Source: JAAYCI01 sp964371725
GTDB taxonomy: Bacteria > Bacillota > Clostridia > Oscillospirales > Ruminococcaceae
Assembly: GCA_964371725.1 (NCBI GenBank)
Contig: CAYJNQ010000031.1
Coordinates: 1-21,553, forward strand
Reading direction: 5' to 3'
Length of the DNA stretch: 21,553 bases
Positions within the stretch are counted from its first letter, which is position 1. Each line of letters begins with the position of its first letter. The notes under the pieces are model-generated. The model saw only the letters and a program-made list of their open reading frames with translations. It did no database searches and had not been told where the DNA came from. The position numbers were made by a program, and so were the translations under genes. Below are positions 7,186 through 15,376 of this stretch, in pieces.

Positions 7186-8694
7186 TTGACATATTTTTTT
7201 AGAATTCGCGTTTTCATGTCTTTTTTACTCGTCTGTCTGTTTTGCTTTGCAACCATGCCCACGGCCTCTCTTGCGTCTGAAGTGGCAGAGAGTGGCACTG
7301 CCGTGTCAAGTGAAGTGGCCGCGGAAGCACAAGAGGTTGTTGAGGATTTACCCAATGTACGCCCTGCAGGTGAAGGTCAGGGGCTGTATTTGCCACCTTT
7401 TGAGCCGGCCGCACCGGCCGTTATTTTGATAAATGAGGACACCGGCCTTGCCGTGTATGAAAAAAATGCGGACACCCCCATGGTAGCGGCCAGCCTTGTG
7501 AAGCTGATGACAGCCATTTTAACCGTGGAACATGTGGCAGATTTGGACGCAGAAACCGTTACGGCCGATCAAGATTGGGTTTTCGACACCCTTTATGGCC
7601 TCAACGCCTCTCTTGCCGACATTCGGAAGGGAGAAACATTGACTGTGCGCGAATTGCTGTATGCCCTTTTGCTTCCCAGCGGGAATGAAGCGGCTTTAAT
7701 TTTGGCAGACTATGTTTCCGGGGGCTATGTAGAGAACTTCTATTATATGATGAATAGCCGTGCTGAAGCACTTGGGTGCACGGGCACCACGTTTGTGGAC
7801 CCCACCGGCCTTTCCGAACAGAATGTGACCACAGCGCGCGACATCAGCTTGATTCTGCGCGAATTCTGCACATTTCCGGAACTTGTGGAAATTGCCGGCA
7901 CAGCGCAGTATGAGATGGCGGCACACGAGGCACATTCAGAGCCTTACAACTTATTCACTTCCAACCGCCTGCTTGTGGAAACCAGCCCTTACTACACAGC
8001 ACTGAGTGACGCACGTGGCACGGTGCAAGCGGGAAAAACCGGCACCTTGGGCCCGTGGCAAAATTTTGCCGCCATGGCTGAAACCGAGGAGGCACGCTAC
8101 ATTTCGGTGGTTTTGGGCAGCCCAAACGAAGCCGATGCCGTGGGCGCCGAGTTGTCCCCGGCGCAAACACGCCCCGCCCTGTATGAAACAGGCCTCTTGC
8201 TCGACTGGGCCTTTGCCAACTTTGAGGTGAGCTCGGTGCTGGATACGACACAGCCCATTACCGAGGTTCCCTTGCGCTATAGCAGAGAGAGCGACAATGT
8301 GAAGCTGTTGCCTTTAAACAATTTATATACGATTATGCCAAGCGAGGACAGTGGCTGTGAAACGGAAACCGACTTGCAGTTTGATGTGCCTGAATTTGCA
8401 CAGGCACCGCTGGAGCAGGGGGTGTCCATGGGCACGGTTACGGTGTCTTTGCTTATGGACGGGCAAGAGGTCGGTGTTATTGGCACGTCCGATCTTGTCA
8501 CGCAGAATGCCGCCGAACGAGATTTTGTGCTGTATGCTGTGCGCAATGTTCAAGAATTTTTTAAATCCACCCTTTTCTTGATGGTTGTGGGTGTTTTGTT
8601 TTTTGTCGTTTTATTCTATGTTGGCCTTGTGTTTTTATTGGGCTACTTGCGGTCGAATAAAAAGGGAAAGAAAAAAGGCGGTCGCCGCAGATAA
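7186..8694 (+). CDS. D-alanyl-D-alanine carboxypeptidase (peptidase S11, DacA/DacF type)
   Basis: This membrane-anchored low-molecular-weight penicillin-binding protein trims the terminal D-Ala from peptidoglycan stem peptides. The 502-aa chain has an N-terminal signal sequence (hydrophobic 11-30, likely cleaved after SLA at 28-30). The S11 active-site motifs are SLVK at 103-106 (nucleophile S103), SGN at 165-167 and KTG at 284-286. A C-terminal membrane helix spans about 462-487, before a strongly basic tail (NKKGKKKGGRRR). A one-helix anchor plus basic cytoplasmic tail is heavier than the amphipathic anchor usual in PBP5. The start is TTG at 7186, with AAGGA about nine bases upstream; an internal ATG at 7216 has no clear ribosome site. 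Twenty-one bases separate it from pncB. Confidence 0.93.
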   Translation: MTYFFRIRVFMSFLLVCLFCFATMPTASLASEVAESGTAVSSEVAAEAQEVVEDLPNVRPAGEGQGLYLPPFEPAAPAVILINEDTGLAVYEKNADTPMVAASLVKLMTAILTVEHVADLDAETVTADQDWVFDTLYGLNASLADIRKGETLTVRELLYALLLPSGNEAALILADYVSGGYVENFYYMMNSRAEALGCTGTTFVDPTGLSEQNVTTARDISLILREFCTFPELVEIAGTAQYEMAAHEAHSEPYNLFTSNRLLVETSPYYTALSDARGTVQAGKTGTLGPWQNFAAMAETEEARYISVVLGSPNEADAVGAELSPAQTRPALYETGLLLDWAFANFEVSSVLDTTQPITEVPLRYSRESDNVKLLPLNNLYTIMPSEDSGCETETDLQFDVPEFAQAPLEQGVSMGTVTVSLLMDGQEVGVIGTSDLVTQNAAERDFVLYAVRNVQEFFKSTLFLMVVGVLFFVVLFYVGLVFLLGYLRSNKKGKKKGGRRR

Positions 8695-8715
8695 CTGAGG
8701 AAGAGGGGTTTGACT

Positions 8716-10188
8716 ATGAGTAGCACCATGCCGGCACGAAACCTTGCCATGATGGCTGATTTGTACGAGCTTACCATGGCTGCCGGTTACTTTCACGAGC
8801 AGTATGTGGAAAAAATTTCTGTGTTTGATATGTTTTTTAGAAAAGTGCCGGACGGTGGCGGTTTTGCCATTATGGCCGGGCTTGAGCAATTTATTGAAGC
8901 CGTTGAGAATTTTCGCTTTACGCAGGAGGATGTTGCCTATTTGCGTGAAAACGGGCATTTTTCTGAGGCGTTTTTATCCTATCTTCTCGGGTTTACATTT
9001 CACTGCAACATCTGGGCCGTGGAAGAGGGCACACCCATTTTCCCCGGAGAGCCCTTGGTTACGGTAGAGGGGCCTTGCATAGAGGCCCAGCTTATTGAAA
9101 CCTTGCTGTTGCTTACATTTAACCATCAAAGCCTCATTGCAACCAAATCCAACCGCGTGGTGCGTGCTTGCCAAGGGCGAAAGGTTCTGGAGTTTGGGGC
9201 ACGCCGCGCGCAAGGGTATGATGCGGCTTTATACGGTGCACGTGCAGCCTATATCGGGGGCTGTGCAGCCACAAGTTGTGTGATGGCAGCGCGAGAGTTT
9301 GGCATTCCGGCCTCGGGAACCATGGCACACAGCTGGGTGCAAATGTTCGGCAGCGAGTATGAAGCTTTTCGCCGCTATGCCGAACTGTATCCGGAAAATT
9401 GTCTACTATTGGTGGATACGTACAGTGTTCTGCATAGCGGTGTTCCCAATGCCATTCGCGTTTTTGATGAAGTTTTAATACCCCAAGGGTTACGCCCACG
9501 CGGCATTCGTATCGATTCGGGCGATATTGCCTATCTCAGCAAGCGCGCTCGCAAAATGCTGGATGATGCCGGCTACCCGGATTGCCCCATCTGTGCTTCC
9601 AACTCTTTGGACGAGCACCTCGTGCGTGATTTACTTTTGCAAGATGCGCAGGTAGATTTGTTCGGTATCGGTGAAAACCTCATCACCTCCAAAAGCGACC
9701 CTGTGTTCGGCGGGGTGTATAAATTGGCCGCCATTCGTGAAAATGGAAACTATATCCCCAAAATCAAGTTGAGTGAAACGGCCGAGAAAATCACCACACC
9801 ACATCTAAAGAAATTGTGGCGGGTTTATGACAATGAAAGCGGCAAAGCCATGGCCGATTACGTTACCATGCACGATGAAATCGTGAGTACCGAGAACGGC
9901 CTCACCCTGTTTGACCCTCTGGAAACGTGGAAACGGCGCACTTTTTACAATTGCACTGCAAAATTGCTGTCCACCCCCATCTACCAAAATGGGCAGCTGG
10001 TTTACAAGTGCCCGCCTTTAAAAGATATTCGTGCGCATTGCCAAAAGCAGGTAGACACCCTTTGGGAAGAGGTGAAGCGCTTTGAGTATCCGCACCGCTA
10101 TTATGTGGATTTTTCAGAAAAGCTGTGGAAGGAACGCCAAAGCTTGCTCACAGAAGCCTCGCATTATTTGGCAAAAACAACACCATAA
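8716..10188 (+). CDS. pncB: Nicotinate phosphoribosyltransferase
   Basis: It makes nicotinate mononucleotide from nicotinate and PRPP, the first step of NAD salvage by the Preiss-Handler route, in the cytoplasm. The protein is 490 aa, the usual length for the Gram-positive type. Family motifs are LYELTMAAGY near the N-terminus, EFGARRAQG (159-167), GTMAHSWV with the phosphorylatable His (H205), DTYSV (234-238) and the ribose-phosphate-site RIDSGD (265-270). The start is ATG 8716, seven bases after GAGGGG; a TTG two codons earlier overlaps that ribosome site. It lies 21 nt after the carboxypeptidase gene, so the two are probably cotranscribed, though no functional link is known. Confidence 0.96.
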   Translation: MSSTMPARNLAMMADLYELTMAAGYFHEQYVEKISVFDMFFRKVPDGGGFAIMAGLEQFIEAVENFRFTQEDVAYLRENGHFSEAFLSYLLGFTFHCNIWAVEEGTPIFPGEPLVTVEGPCIEAQLIETLLLLTFNHQSLIATKSNRVVRACQGRKVLEFGARRAQGYDAALYGARAAYIGGCAATSCVMAAREFGIPASGTMAHSWVQMFGSEYEAFRRYAELYPENCLLLVDTYSVLHSGVPNAIRVFDEVLIPQGLRPRGIRIDSGDIAYLSKRARKMLDDAGYPDCPICASNSLDEHLVRDLLLQDAQVDLFGIGENLITSKSDPVFGGVYKLAAIRENGNYIPKIKLSETAEKITTPHLKKLWRVYDNESGKAMADYVTMHDEIVSTENGLTLFDPLETWKRRTFYNCTAKLLSTPIYQNGQLVYKCPPLKDIRAHCQKQVDTLWEEVKRFEYPHRYYVDFSEKLWKERQSLLTEASHYLAKTTP

Positions 10189-10272
10189 TCGCTTTTGTCA
10201 AAGAACCGACCCTTTTCAACCTGTTCCCAATTGAACCAAAAGCCTGAACCACTTTTCGCCAAGGAGATTTTG

Positions 10273-11670
10273 ATGAAAACCAAATCCCTCCCTCAAAAAC
10301 TGGAAATCATTCTGTGGATCGCGGTGTTCTGTGCTGCGTTTCTATTCCTGTCTCATCCGGATTTATGGGAGACGGCAAACCACAGCTATTTGTTTTGGGA
10401 AAGCCTTGTAAACGGCGAGATTTTAAATTTTTATGACTATGTAGCGACCCACCCCTTGCCCCTTTACTACACAAACAATGCCCACTATAACATTGTGGTT
10501 TACTTCGTTTTTGCCCTTTGGCAACTACCGGTTTTTCTTGTGAACCGCCTTTTTTCTTTGGCTGTGTATGAGCCCTTTCTCTGGCTTTGGACAAAGGCTT
10601 TATTTGTTCTGTTTTATCTGGGCTGTGGTTTTTTGGTAAAGCAACTGGGACAGGCGCTTCTTCTGCCGAAAAAAAAGGCCACGGTTGCGGCCCTGTTTTT
10701 TTTGTTTAACCCCATTGCGTTTTTTTCGCCAATGGTGATGGGCCAATATGACAGCATCTGTTTGTTTTTTATGCTATGGGCTCTTCTTTATTACTTACGT
10801 GGTGACACGATGCGGTTTTCGCTGTTGATGGGTGTGGCGGGGTTGTTTAAATTTTTTGCCTTTTTGCCCCTGATTCCACTGCTGCTGTTGCAGGAGAAAA
10901 AGTTGCTTATGCTTGCAAAACGCGCGGTGATAAGCCTATGGCTTTATCTGCCCAGCACCCTACTGTATCTGGGACGCACGGGCAATGCAGGCTCGTTTAC
11001 ACAGATGATGTTCGAGCGCTTGTTTTCCCTCTCTTTTGGCAGTGGGTTTGCTCCGGTTTCTTTCTTTTTGTTCTGCTATGCGCTTTTGTGCTTTGCCTGC
11101 TATTTGTATACCGGCAGTTTTCAGCGCCCCTATCTTGCACTGTATGTGCCGCTTTTTGTGTTTGGCCTTTTGTTTTTTTGTATCTACTGGCACCCGCAAT
11201 GGCTGATTTTACTCATGCCATTTTGGGTTCTTACCACATTTTTACAGCAAAATATTCGCGTGTTTTTATATTTGGATTTTATTTTTTGTCTTGGTTTTTT
11301 TCTCACCGGCTTCTTTCAGTTTCCGCAGCAAATGGGTGCCCATCTTTTTGTGGGGGGGCTCTATTCGTTTATCTCAGGGCAAAACATTGCTCTGCACGCA
11401 GAAAACTGGCGTGCAGTCAGTTTTTTTCTTGATCTCATTCCAAATTTAAACCTCCTTGCACCATTGGCGTTTTCCGGCGCCGTGTTTGCAAATTTGATTT
11501 TTAAATTTCCCTTAAAGCAAGGCAGCCTCTCCGATGCATTGTCTAAAAGACAGCTCTTTGACAGCTTCCCACTGCGCGCTGTAGGCTATTTGCTTTTTCT
11601 GGTGGGTTTTGTTGGTTTTTGGCTTTTGCCCAGCCTGTTTGAACACTGGAATGCTTTCGGACTTGTGTGA
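10273..11670 (+). CDS. Multi-spanning membrane protein, GT-C-like glycosyltransferase
   Basis: A 465-aa, very hydrophobic protein with roughly ten to twelve membrane helices. The first loop after helix 1 carries HPDLWETANHSY (28-39), where GT-C enzymes place their catalytic acid. FNPIAFFSPMVMGQYDS (145-161) and YWHPQWLILLMP (305-316) resemble the FNP..GQ.D and PQ.. motifs of polyprenyl-phosphate-sugar-dependent mannosyl/glucosyltransferases. It would transfer sugar from a lipid carrier outside the membrane, perhaps to a wall polymer or glycolipid; the substrate is unknown. The start is ATG 10273, with AAGGAGAT close upstream; an in-frame 26-residue extension from 10195 lacks a ribosome site. 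It follows pncB by 84 nt with no obvious promoter between. No terminator was seen before the convergent DUF362 gene 41 nt away. Confidence 0.65.
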   Translation: MKTKSLPQKLEIILWIAVFCAAFLFLSHPDLWETANHSYLFWESLVNGEILNFYDYVATHPLPLYYTNNAHYNIVVYFVFALWQLPVFLVNRLFSLAVYEPFLWLWTKALFVLFYLGCGFLVKQLGQALLLPKKKATVAALFFLFNPIAFFSPMVMGQYDSICLFFMLWALLYYLRGDTMRFSLLMGVAGLFKFFAFLPLIPLLLLQEKKLLMLAKRAVISLWLYLPSTLLYLGRTGNAGSFTQMMFERLFSLSFGSGFAPVSFFLFCYALLCFACYLYTGSFQRPYLALYVPLFVFGLLFFCIYWHPQWLILLMPFWVLTTFLQQNIRVFLYLDFIFCLGFFLTGFFQFPQQMGAHLFVGGLYSFISGQNIALHAENWRAVSFFLDLIPNLNLLAPLAFSGAVFANLIFKFPLKQGSLSDALSKRQLFDSFPLRAVGYLLFLVGFVGFWLLPSLFEHWNAFGLV

Positions 11671-11711
11671 GAAACCCCGATTAAGCGCCAATTGGCAAAA
11701 ACATTCACCGG

Positions 11712-12770
11712 CTAATACCCAGCCAGCTTTTCCACAATGTCTTTTGCTGTGGGCGGACATCCCGGCACAAATACACAGGCACCGGCACAGCAATTGCCAA
11801 CACCGAACCCGTCTATCTTTACCCCTTTGTATCCCTGCCCCACATGTACCGTTTCTTTGCTGCCGCTTTTGTATAGAGCTCGCACGGCTGCCGCATAGCA
11901 GGCACTGCAAGCGGAACGCTCTCGAATGAGCTGCCCCACCCGATGGTCAACGCGCGCCGCTTTGTAGGTGGCGGTATCATCTGCCCGGTTGAGATGCTCT
12001 ACCATATCCTGTGAAAACGCGGCGCTGCCAAGCCCATGGCTTTCGGCAAGTTCTATATACGACACTTCGCGATAGTCAATGCCCATGAGCTCGCAGCCGT
12101 AGCGGTCGGCCAGAACACTGTCATCCGTAAGAAAAATTCGGTTTGTCAACACAGGGGTGCCACCCTCTTCAAAGTTGAGGTCGCCGCAGAGGCTGTCCAC
12201 AATTGTGAGCTGTGGTTTTATGGCGGCACCAAGGGCGGCAATGGGTTTGTGTAGCCCCTCTGTGTGAAAACGTCGTTTTTCACTGTCGGGGATGCAGCCC
12301 TTCAAATTTTTGATGGCACAGGTCATCACGGTTTGGCAATGCCCCTTCAGCACCGGCACATTGACGACAAAATCGGCTTCCAAAACGGTTTTGCAAATGT
12401 CCATCTCTCGGTAAGGTGTTTTCACTTTCACCGTTTTGTCGTGCTTTAAATCAACAAAAGGCAAATTGTATTGCTTGAGCACTTCTTTATAGCCGCAAGC
12501 GGCAAGAGACTTTTCGGTGCTTGCCCCCACCCAGGAGCCCTCGGCAACCACAATGTCATACGCACCATGTTTTTGCAAATAAGCGGCCACGGCCGCCACA
12601 ATCTCGGGGTGTGTGGTAGCGCCAAACTTAGGCTCTAAGGCCAGCACAAGGTTTGGTTTTATCAGCACCTTTGCCCCTTTGGGGATTTTGCTTTCCAAGC
12701 GTTCATGCTCTAAAAGGGCAGTGGTCATGGAAAATCCGTCTTCGCCGTAGATTTCGTAAATTTTTTTCAC
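11712..12770 (-). CDS. DUF362 protein with cysteine-rich C-terminal segment
   Basis: A 352-aa soluble protein. DUF362 hallmarks are KPNLV (38-42), the central VLKGH (140-144) and IKNLKG (153-158). The C-terminal part has C288-x2-C291, then GNCC (C327, C328), C332 and GCPP (C338). This set could hold an iron-sulfur cluster; GCPP also occurs in the NuoB-type subunit, but that parallel is only a motif. The biochemical role of DUF362 is not established, and several members occur beside or fused to ferredoxin domains. The start is GTG at 12770, preceded at seven bases by GAGG within GAGGTGAT. It is monocistronic with its own promoter candidate. It might be a redox protein; no partner gene in the window says which. 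Confidence 0.85.
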   Translation of the reverse strand: MKKIYEIYGEDGFSMTTALLEHERLESKIPKGAKVLIKPNLVLALEPKFGATTHPEIVAAVAAYLQKHGAYDIVVAEGSWVGASTEKSLAACGYKEVLKQYNLPFVDLKHDKTVKVKTPYREMDICKTVLEADFVVNVPVLKGHCQTVMTCAIKNLKGCIPDSEKRRFHTEGLHKPIAALGAAIKPQLTIVDSLCGDLNFEEGGTPVLTNRIFLTDDSVLADRYGCELMGIDYREVSYIELAESHGLGSAAFSQDMVEHLNRADDTATYKAARVDHRVGQLIRERSACSACYAAAVRALYKSGSKETVHVGQGYKGVKIDGFGVGNCCAGACVFVPGCPPTAKDIVEKLAGY

Positions 12771-12830
12771 GCAATCACCTCGTGTTCATGTGGAATGAAA
12801 TCAACTTGTTTTCCTTAACGGTATAAAACC

Positions 12831-12860
12831 ATTCTATCACACGGTTGGCAAGCGTGACAA
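12831..12860 (-). promoter_or_regulatory. Candidate promoter of the DUF362 gene
   Basis: -35 TTGTCA (12855-12860), an 18-bp spacer and -10 TAGAAT (12831-12836) on the minus strand, about 60 bp ahead of the GTG start. Each hexamer is close to consensus. It lies inside the open frame of the plus-strand remnant. Confidence 0.5.
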
Positions 12861-12864
12861 TGCG

Positions 12865-12990
12865 ATGGATTTTGCGTTGAGTGAGAGCAAATACATAAGC
12901 ACAGCGCGTCCCGTGTTTTTGGCACGAACACCTGATGAATTGGAGCTGTTGTCAAAGGCTCTTCCCACTGTGCTAAAACATTTAAAATGA
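12865..12990 (+). pseudogene. Probable C-terminal remnant of an unidentified gene
   Basis: A plus-strand frame, open from 12799 to a TGA at 12988-12990, has a protein-like end: MDFALSESKYISTARPVFLA, then RTPDELELLSKALPTVLKHL and a final K. Charged/hydrophobic spacing suggests a terminal helix. There is no ribosome site before the only ATG (12865), and the frame is closed upstream by TGA at 12796, so it cannot be a complete gene. The stop lies in the left arm of the 81-bp palindrome, where a gene's own terminator would be. I do not recognise the family. Chance open frame is the main alternative; the opposite strand is also open here. Confidence 0.35.
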
Positions 12991-13064
12991 CCCATTGTCA
13001 GAAGTCCTGCCATCGTTGTTTTCACAACTTCTATGGTCATAGACTTCTCACTTTGGGTCATTTT
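12984..13064. terminator. 81-bp imperfect palindrome, probable bidirectional terminator or small repeat element
   Basis: The outer arms AAAATGACCCA (12984-12994) and TGGGTCATTTT (13054-13064) are exact complements. After a five-base interior with two pairs, AGAAGTC (13000-13006) pairs with GACTTCT (13042-13048), giving about 20 of 23 pairs per arm. Inside, CCAT/ATGG and TTGT/ACAA can pair further. Six T's (13061-13066) begin within the last arm on the plus strand; on the minus strand the stem ends in TTTTAAA. It could end csoR-copA transcription (minus) and the remnant gene (plus). Its size is larger than a usual terminator, so a miniature mobile element is an alternative. Confidence 0.5.
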
Positions 13065-13137
13065 TTGCTCTTATGCTGTATATTCAAGGATCCAAAAGTG
13101 GGTTTGAATGTGATGGCATCGCACCCAAAATAGCTGA

Positions 13138-15033
13138 TTAAGCAATTTTCTTATCATAAAGTCTAGCGGCATTCAGCACAACCAACACCGATCCTGCATT
13201 ATGCACCAAGGCACCTGTAGCCGGATTCAAAAGACCCATAACTGAAAGAATAATGGCTGCAAAGTTTATCACCATCGACATTGTGATGTTAAACTTAATG
13301 GAGAAAATGGTTGCGTTTGACAGTTTTTTGATATATGCAATTTTGGAAATGTCATCGCCCATAATGGCTATATCGGCAGCATCTATTGCAATATCGCTTC
13401 CCATTGTTCCCATAGCAACGCCAACCGATGCGGTTTTAAGTGCGGGTGCATCATTCACACCATCACCAACCATGCAAACTTCGCTTCCGTTTTGCATCAG
13501 CGTTTTTACCGCCAAAACTTTGTCCTCCGGTAAAAGCGAAGATTGGACCTTTGAAATACCAACCTTATCGCCAATGAAATTGGCGCTTTTTTCGTTATCG
13601 CCCGTAAGCAAAACCGTTTCGTCAATTCCGGCTGATGAAAGCTTGGATATCGCGGTTTTAGATGTATCTTTGATTTCATCAGACAGGCCAATAACACCGA
13701 TGATTTTAGTTGTATTCGCCACAATCAGAACGGCTTTTCCTTGCTCTCTTAGGGCTGAAGCAGTTCTGTTTACTGCTTCGTTTATGGCAAGATTTGCGTG
13801 CTCTTCTATCAGCTTTTCATTTCCGCAGAAAATCACATCTTCGCCTAATTTGGCACTCACGCCCTTACCCACTTCCATATTGAAATCTGTAACATCAGAG
13901 AAGGAGATGCTGTTCTTTTTTGCATAGCCAACCACCGCTTTTCCAATTGGGTGTTCAGAACGGCTTTCAACCGCTGTGGCCAGTGACAAAAGCTCATTTT
14001 TTTCAAAATCAAAAGTTTCAATATCACTGACAGAAAGTTTTCCTTGTGTAATCGTGCCTGTTTTATCAAAGCAAACGGTATTGACTGTTCCCATTCGCTC
14101 TAAGGCCTCGCCGGATTTGATAAGTACACCATTTTTTGTTGCTTGGCCGATGGCCGCCATAATGGAAGTAGGCGTTGCAAGCGCCAGTGCACAAGGGCAA
14201 AAAACAACCAATATCGTTACAGCGCGAATCAGTGCATCGTCAGCTCTTCCCAAAGCAAACGTGAAAATCAAATAGGTTATGATGGCAATGATACAAGCTA
14301 GGGGCACAAGATAGCCCGCCCACTTATCCACAATTTTTTGGGTGGGTGCTTTTTGGTTGTCTGCATCTTCCACCAGTTGAATCATTTTTTGAAGGGATGA
14401 ATTTGCAAAAGATTTCGTAACTTGAACATCAACAGAGCCGAAGCGGTTTATGGTTCCGGTGAAAACTTCATCATCCACCGCTTTGTCAACGGGCAAACTC
14501 TCGCCTGTCATAATACTTTGGTCAACCGTTGTGTTTCCAAACAAAATAATTCCATCCGCCGGAAAACTTTCCCCGGGAAGAACTCTTATAGTATCATTTG
14601 GTTTTATATCTTTTGCTTCGACCATTTTTTCGTCATTTTCGGTGATCACTCGCCCTTGTGCCGGAACGAGATTTAAAAGCATTTCAATACCCTTTTTTGC
14701 TTTTTCAACGGTTCTGTCTTCAAGCAATTCGCCGATGGCCATAATAAAAGCAACTTCACCTGCCGCAAAAATATCGCCTATATAAACGGCCGCAATCATT
14801 GCAATCGTAATTAAAAGCGGAGAAGTTATGCGTTTGTCTAAAGTGTTTACAACCGCGAGATATGCAAGGGGTATGCCCGAAATAATAAGCGATACCCATG
14901 CCGGGTTAATCGGAAATTCAAATGATATATTCATAAGCGGAAAGATATATTCGGTTAGAAAACTTGCAAGTAAAAATATCCCCGAAACCCAAAGCATCGG
15001 AACCGAGTTTAATTTCATAATACGATTTCTCAT
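13138..15033 (-). CDS. P1B-type metal-exporting ATPase, metal uncertain
   Basis: A 631-aa heavy-metal P-type ATPase that exports metal ions across the membrane using ATP. Visible motifs are TGES (176-179, dephosphorylation), CPC (279-281, transport site), DKTGT (323-327, phosphorylated D323), SEHP (359-362), TGDN (477-480) and GDGVND (523-528). About eight membrane helices are expected. There is no N-terminal metal-binding (HMA) domain, and the chain is shorter than typical CopA. The last two helices lack the copper signature: Tyr is replaced by I589, and MxxSS by H611-N-A-G-S615. The start is ATG 15033, five bases after AGGAGG; the GTG just before it is too close. It lies nine nt after csoR and is co-regulated by it. 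G+C is clearly lower than in neighbouring genes. Confidence 0.93.
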   Translation of the reverse strand: MRNRIMKLNSVPMLWVSGIFLLASFLTEYIFPLMNISFEFPINPAWVSLIISGIPLAYLAVVNTLDKRITSPLLITIAMIAAVYIGDIFAAGEVAFIMAIGELLEDRTVEKAKKGIEMLLNLVPAQGRVITENDEKMVEAKDIKPNDTIRVLPGESFPADGIILFGNTTVDQSIMTGESLPVDKAVDDEVFTGTINRFGSVDVQVTKSFANSSLQKMIQLVEDADNQKAPTQKIVDKWAGYLVPLACIIAIITYLIFTFALGRADDALIRAVTILVVFCPCALALATPTSIMAAIGQATKNGVLIKSGEALERMGTVNTVCFDKTGTITQGKLSVSDIETFDFEKNELLSLATAVESRSEHPIGKAVVGYAKKNSISFSDVTDFNMEVGKGVSAKLGEDVIFCGNEKLIEEHANLAINEAVNRTASALREQGKAVLIVANTTKIIGVIGLSDEIKDTSKTAISKLSSAGIDETVLLTGDNEKSANFIGDKVGISKVQSSLLPEDKVLAVKTLMQNGSEVCMVGDGVNDAPALKTASVGVAMGTMGSDIAIDAADIAIMGDDISKIAYIKKLSNATIFSIKFNITMSMVINFAAIILSVMGLLNPATGALVHNAGSVLVVLNAARLYDKKIA

Positions 15034-15042
15034 CACACCCTC

Positions 15043-15318
15043 CTAAATTGTTTTCGAGAACTGGTTCAGAGCCGAAATTAGTTTGTCTATTGTTTCGTCT
15101 TCTTTGCCATTGCTAATACCATCAAGCACGCAATGATGCATATGGCCTTCCAGAATGATTTGCCCTGTTTTGTGTAGCGCCGATTTGATTGCGCCAATTT
15201 GAATCAATATCGACTCGCAAGATTTGTCCTCCTCGACCATTTTTTGAACCCCGCGAACCTGACCCTCAATTTTTTTTAGACGCGTATTTATTGCGTCAAC
15301 ATCCATACACTGTTTCAT
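15043..15318 (-). CDS. csoR: CsoR-family copper-type metal-sensing repressor
   Basis: A 91-aa all-helical DUF156 repressor that leaves its operator when it binds metal. The family core RLKKIEGQVRGVQKMVEED is at 13-31. C34, H59 and C63 have the spacing (25 and 29) of the Cu(I) triad C36/H61/C65 in M. tuberculosis CsoR. RcnR-type N-terminal histidine and FrmR-type proline ligands are absent, so Cu(I) sensing is the best call. Extra His residues (H61, H62) sit by the last cysteine. The start is ATG 15318, seven bases after GGAGG. It is first in a two-gene operon with the ATPase and has an operator just upstream, implying autoregulation. Confidence 0.9.
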   Translation of the reverse strand: MKQCMDVDAINTRLKKIEGQVRGVQKMVEEDKSCESILIQIGAIKSALHKTGQIILEGHMHHCVLDGISNGKEDETIDKLISALNQFSKTI

Positions 15319-15349
15319 TCGGTATCCTCCTTATCCTGTACACAAGATA

Positions 15350-15374
15350 CTATATACCCGTATGGGGTATATAG
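15350..15374. promoter_or_regulatory. Probable CsoR operator
   Basis: A perfect inverted repeat, CTATATACCC then GGGTATATAG, around a 5-bp spacer GTATG. Facing ACCC/GGGT tracts with flanking AT dyads are typical of CsoR operators (as in B. subtilis copZA). It sits two bases downstream of the -10 of the csoR promoter and covers the likely transcription start, a position suited to blocking initiation. Confidence 0.85.
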
Positions 15375-15376
15375 CT

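Larger units (their letters stand above)
12771..13137. other. Gene-free stretch between the DUF362 and metal-ATPase genes
   Basis: This is 367 bp without an intact gene. From left to right it holds the DUF362 ribosome site, its promoter candidate (12831-12860), a plus-strand C-terminal gene remnant ending at 12990, a large imperfect palindrome (12984-13064), and about 70 bp before the ATPase stop with only a short TGGGT/ACCCA repeat. Confidence 0.65.

Noticed and set aside
11687..11696. Palindrome GCCAATTGGC between the convergent GT-C and DUF362 genes, as a terminator
   Set aside because: Only three G/C pairs around an AATT loop, and no T-run on the correct side for either strand.
12837..13061. 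74-aa minus-strand ORF through the palindrome
   Set aside because: Weak ribosome site and repetitive content arising from the palindrome and the antisense of the plus-strand remnant.
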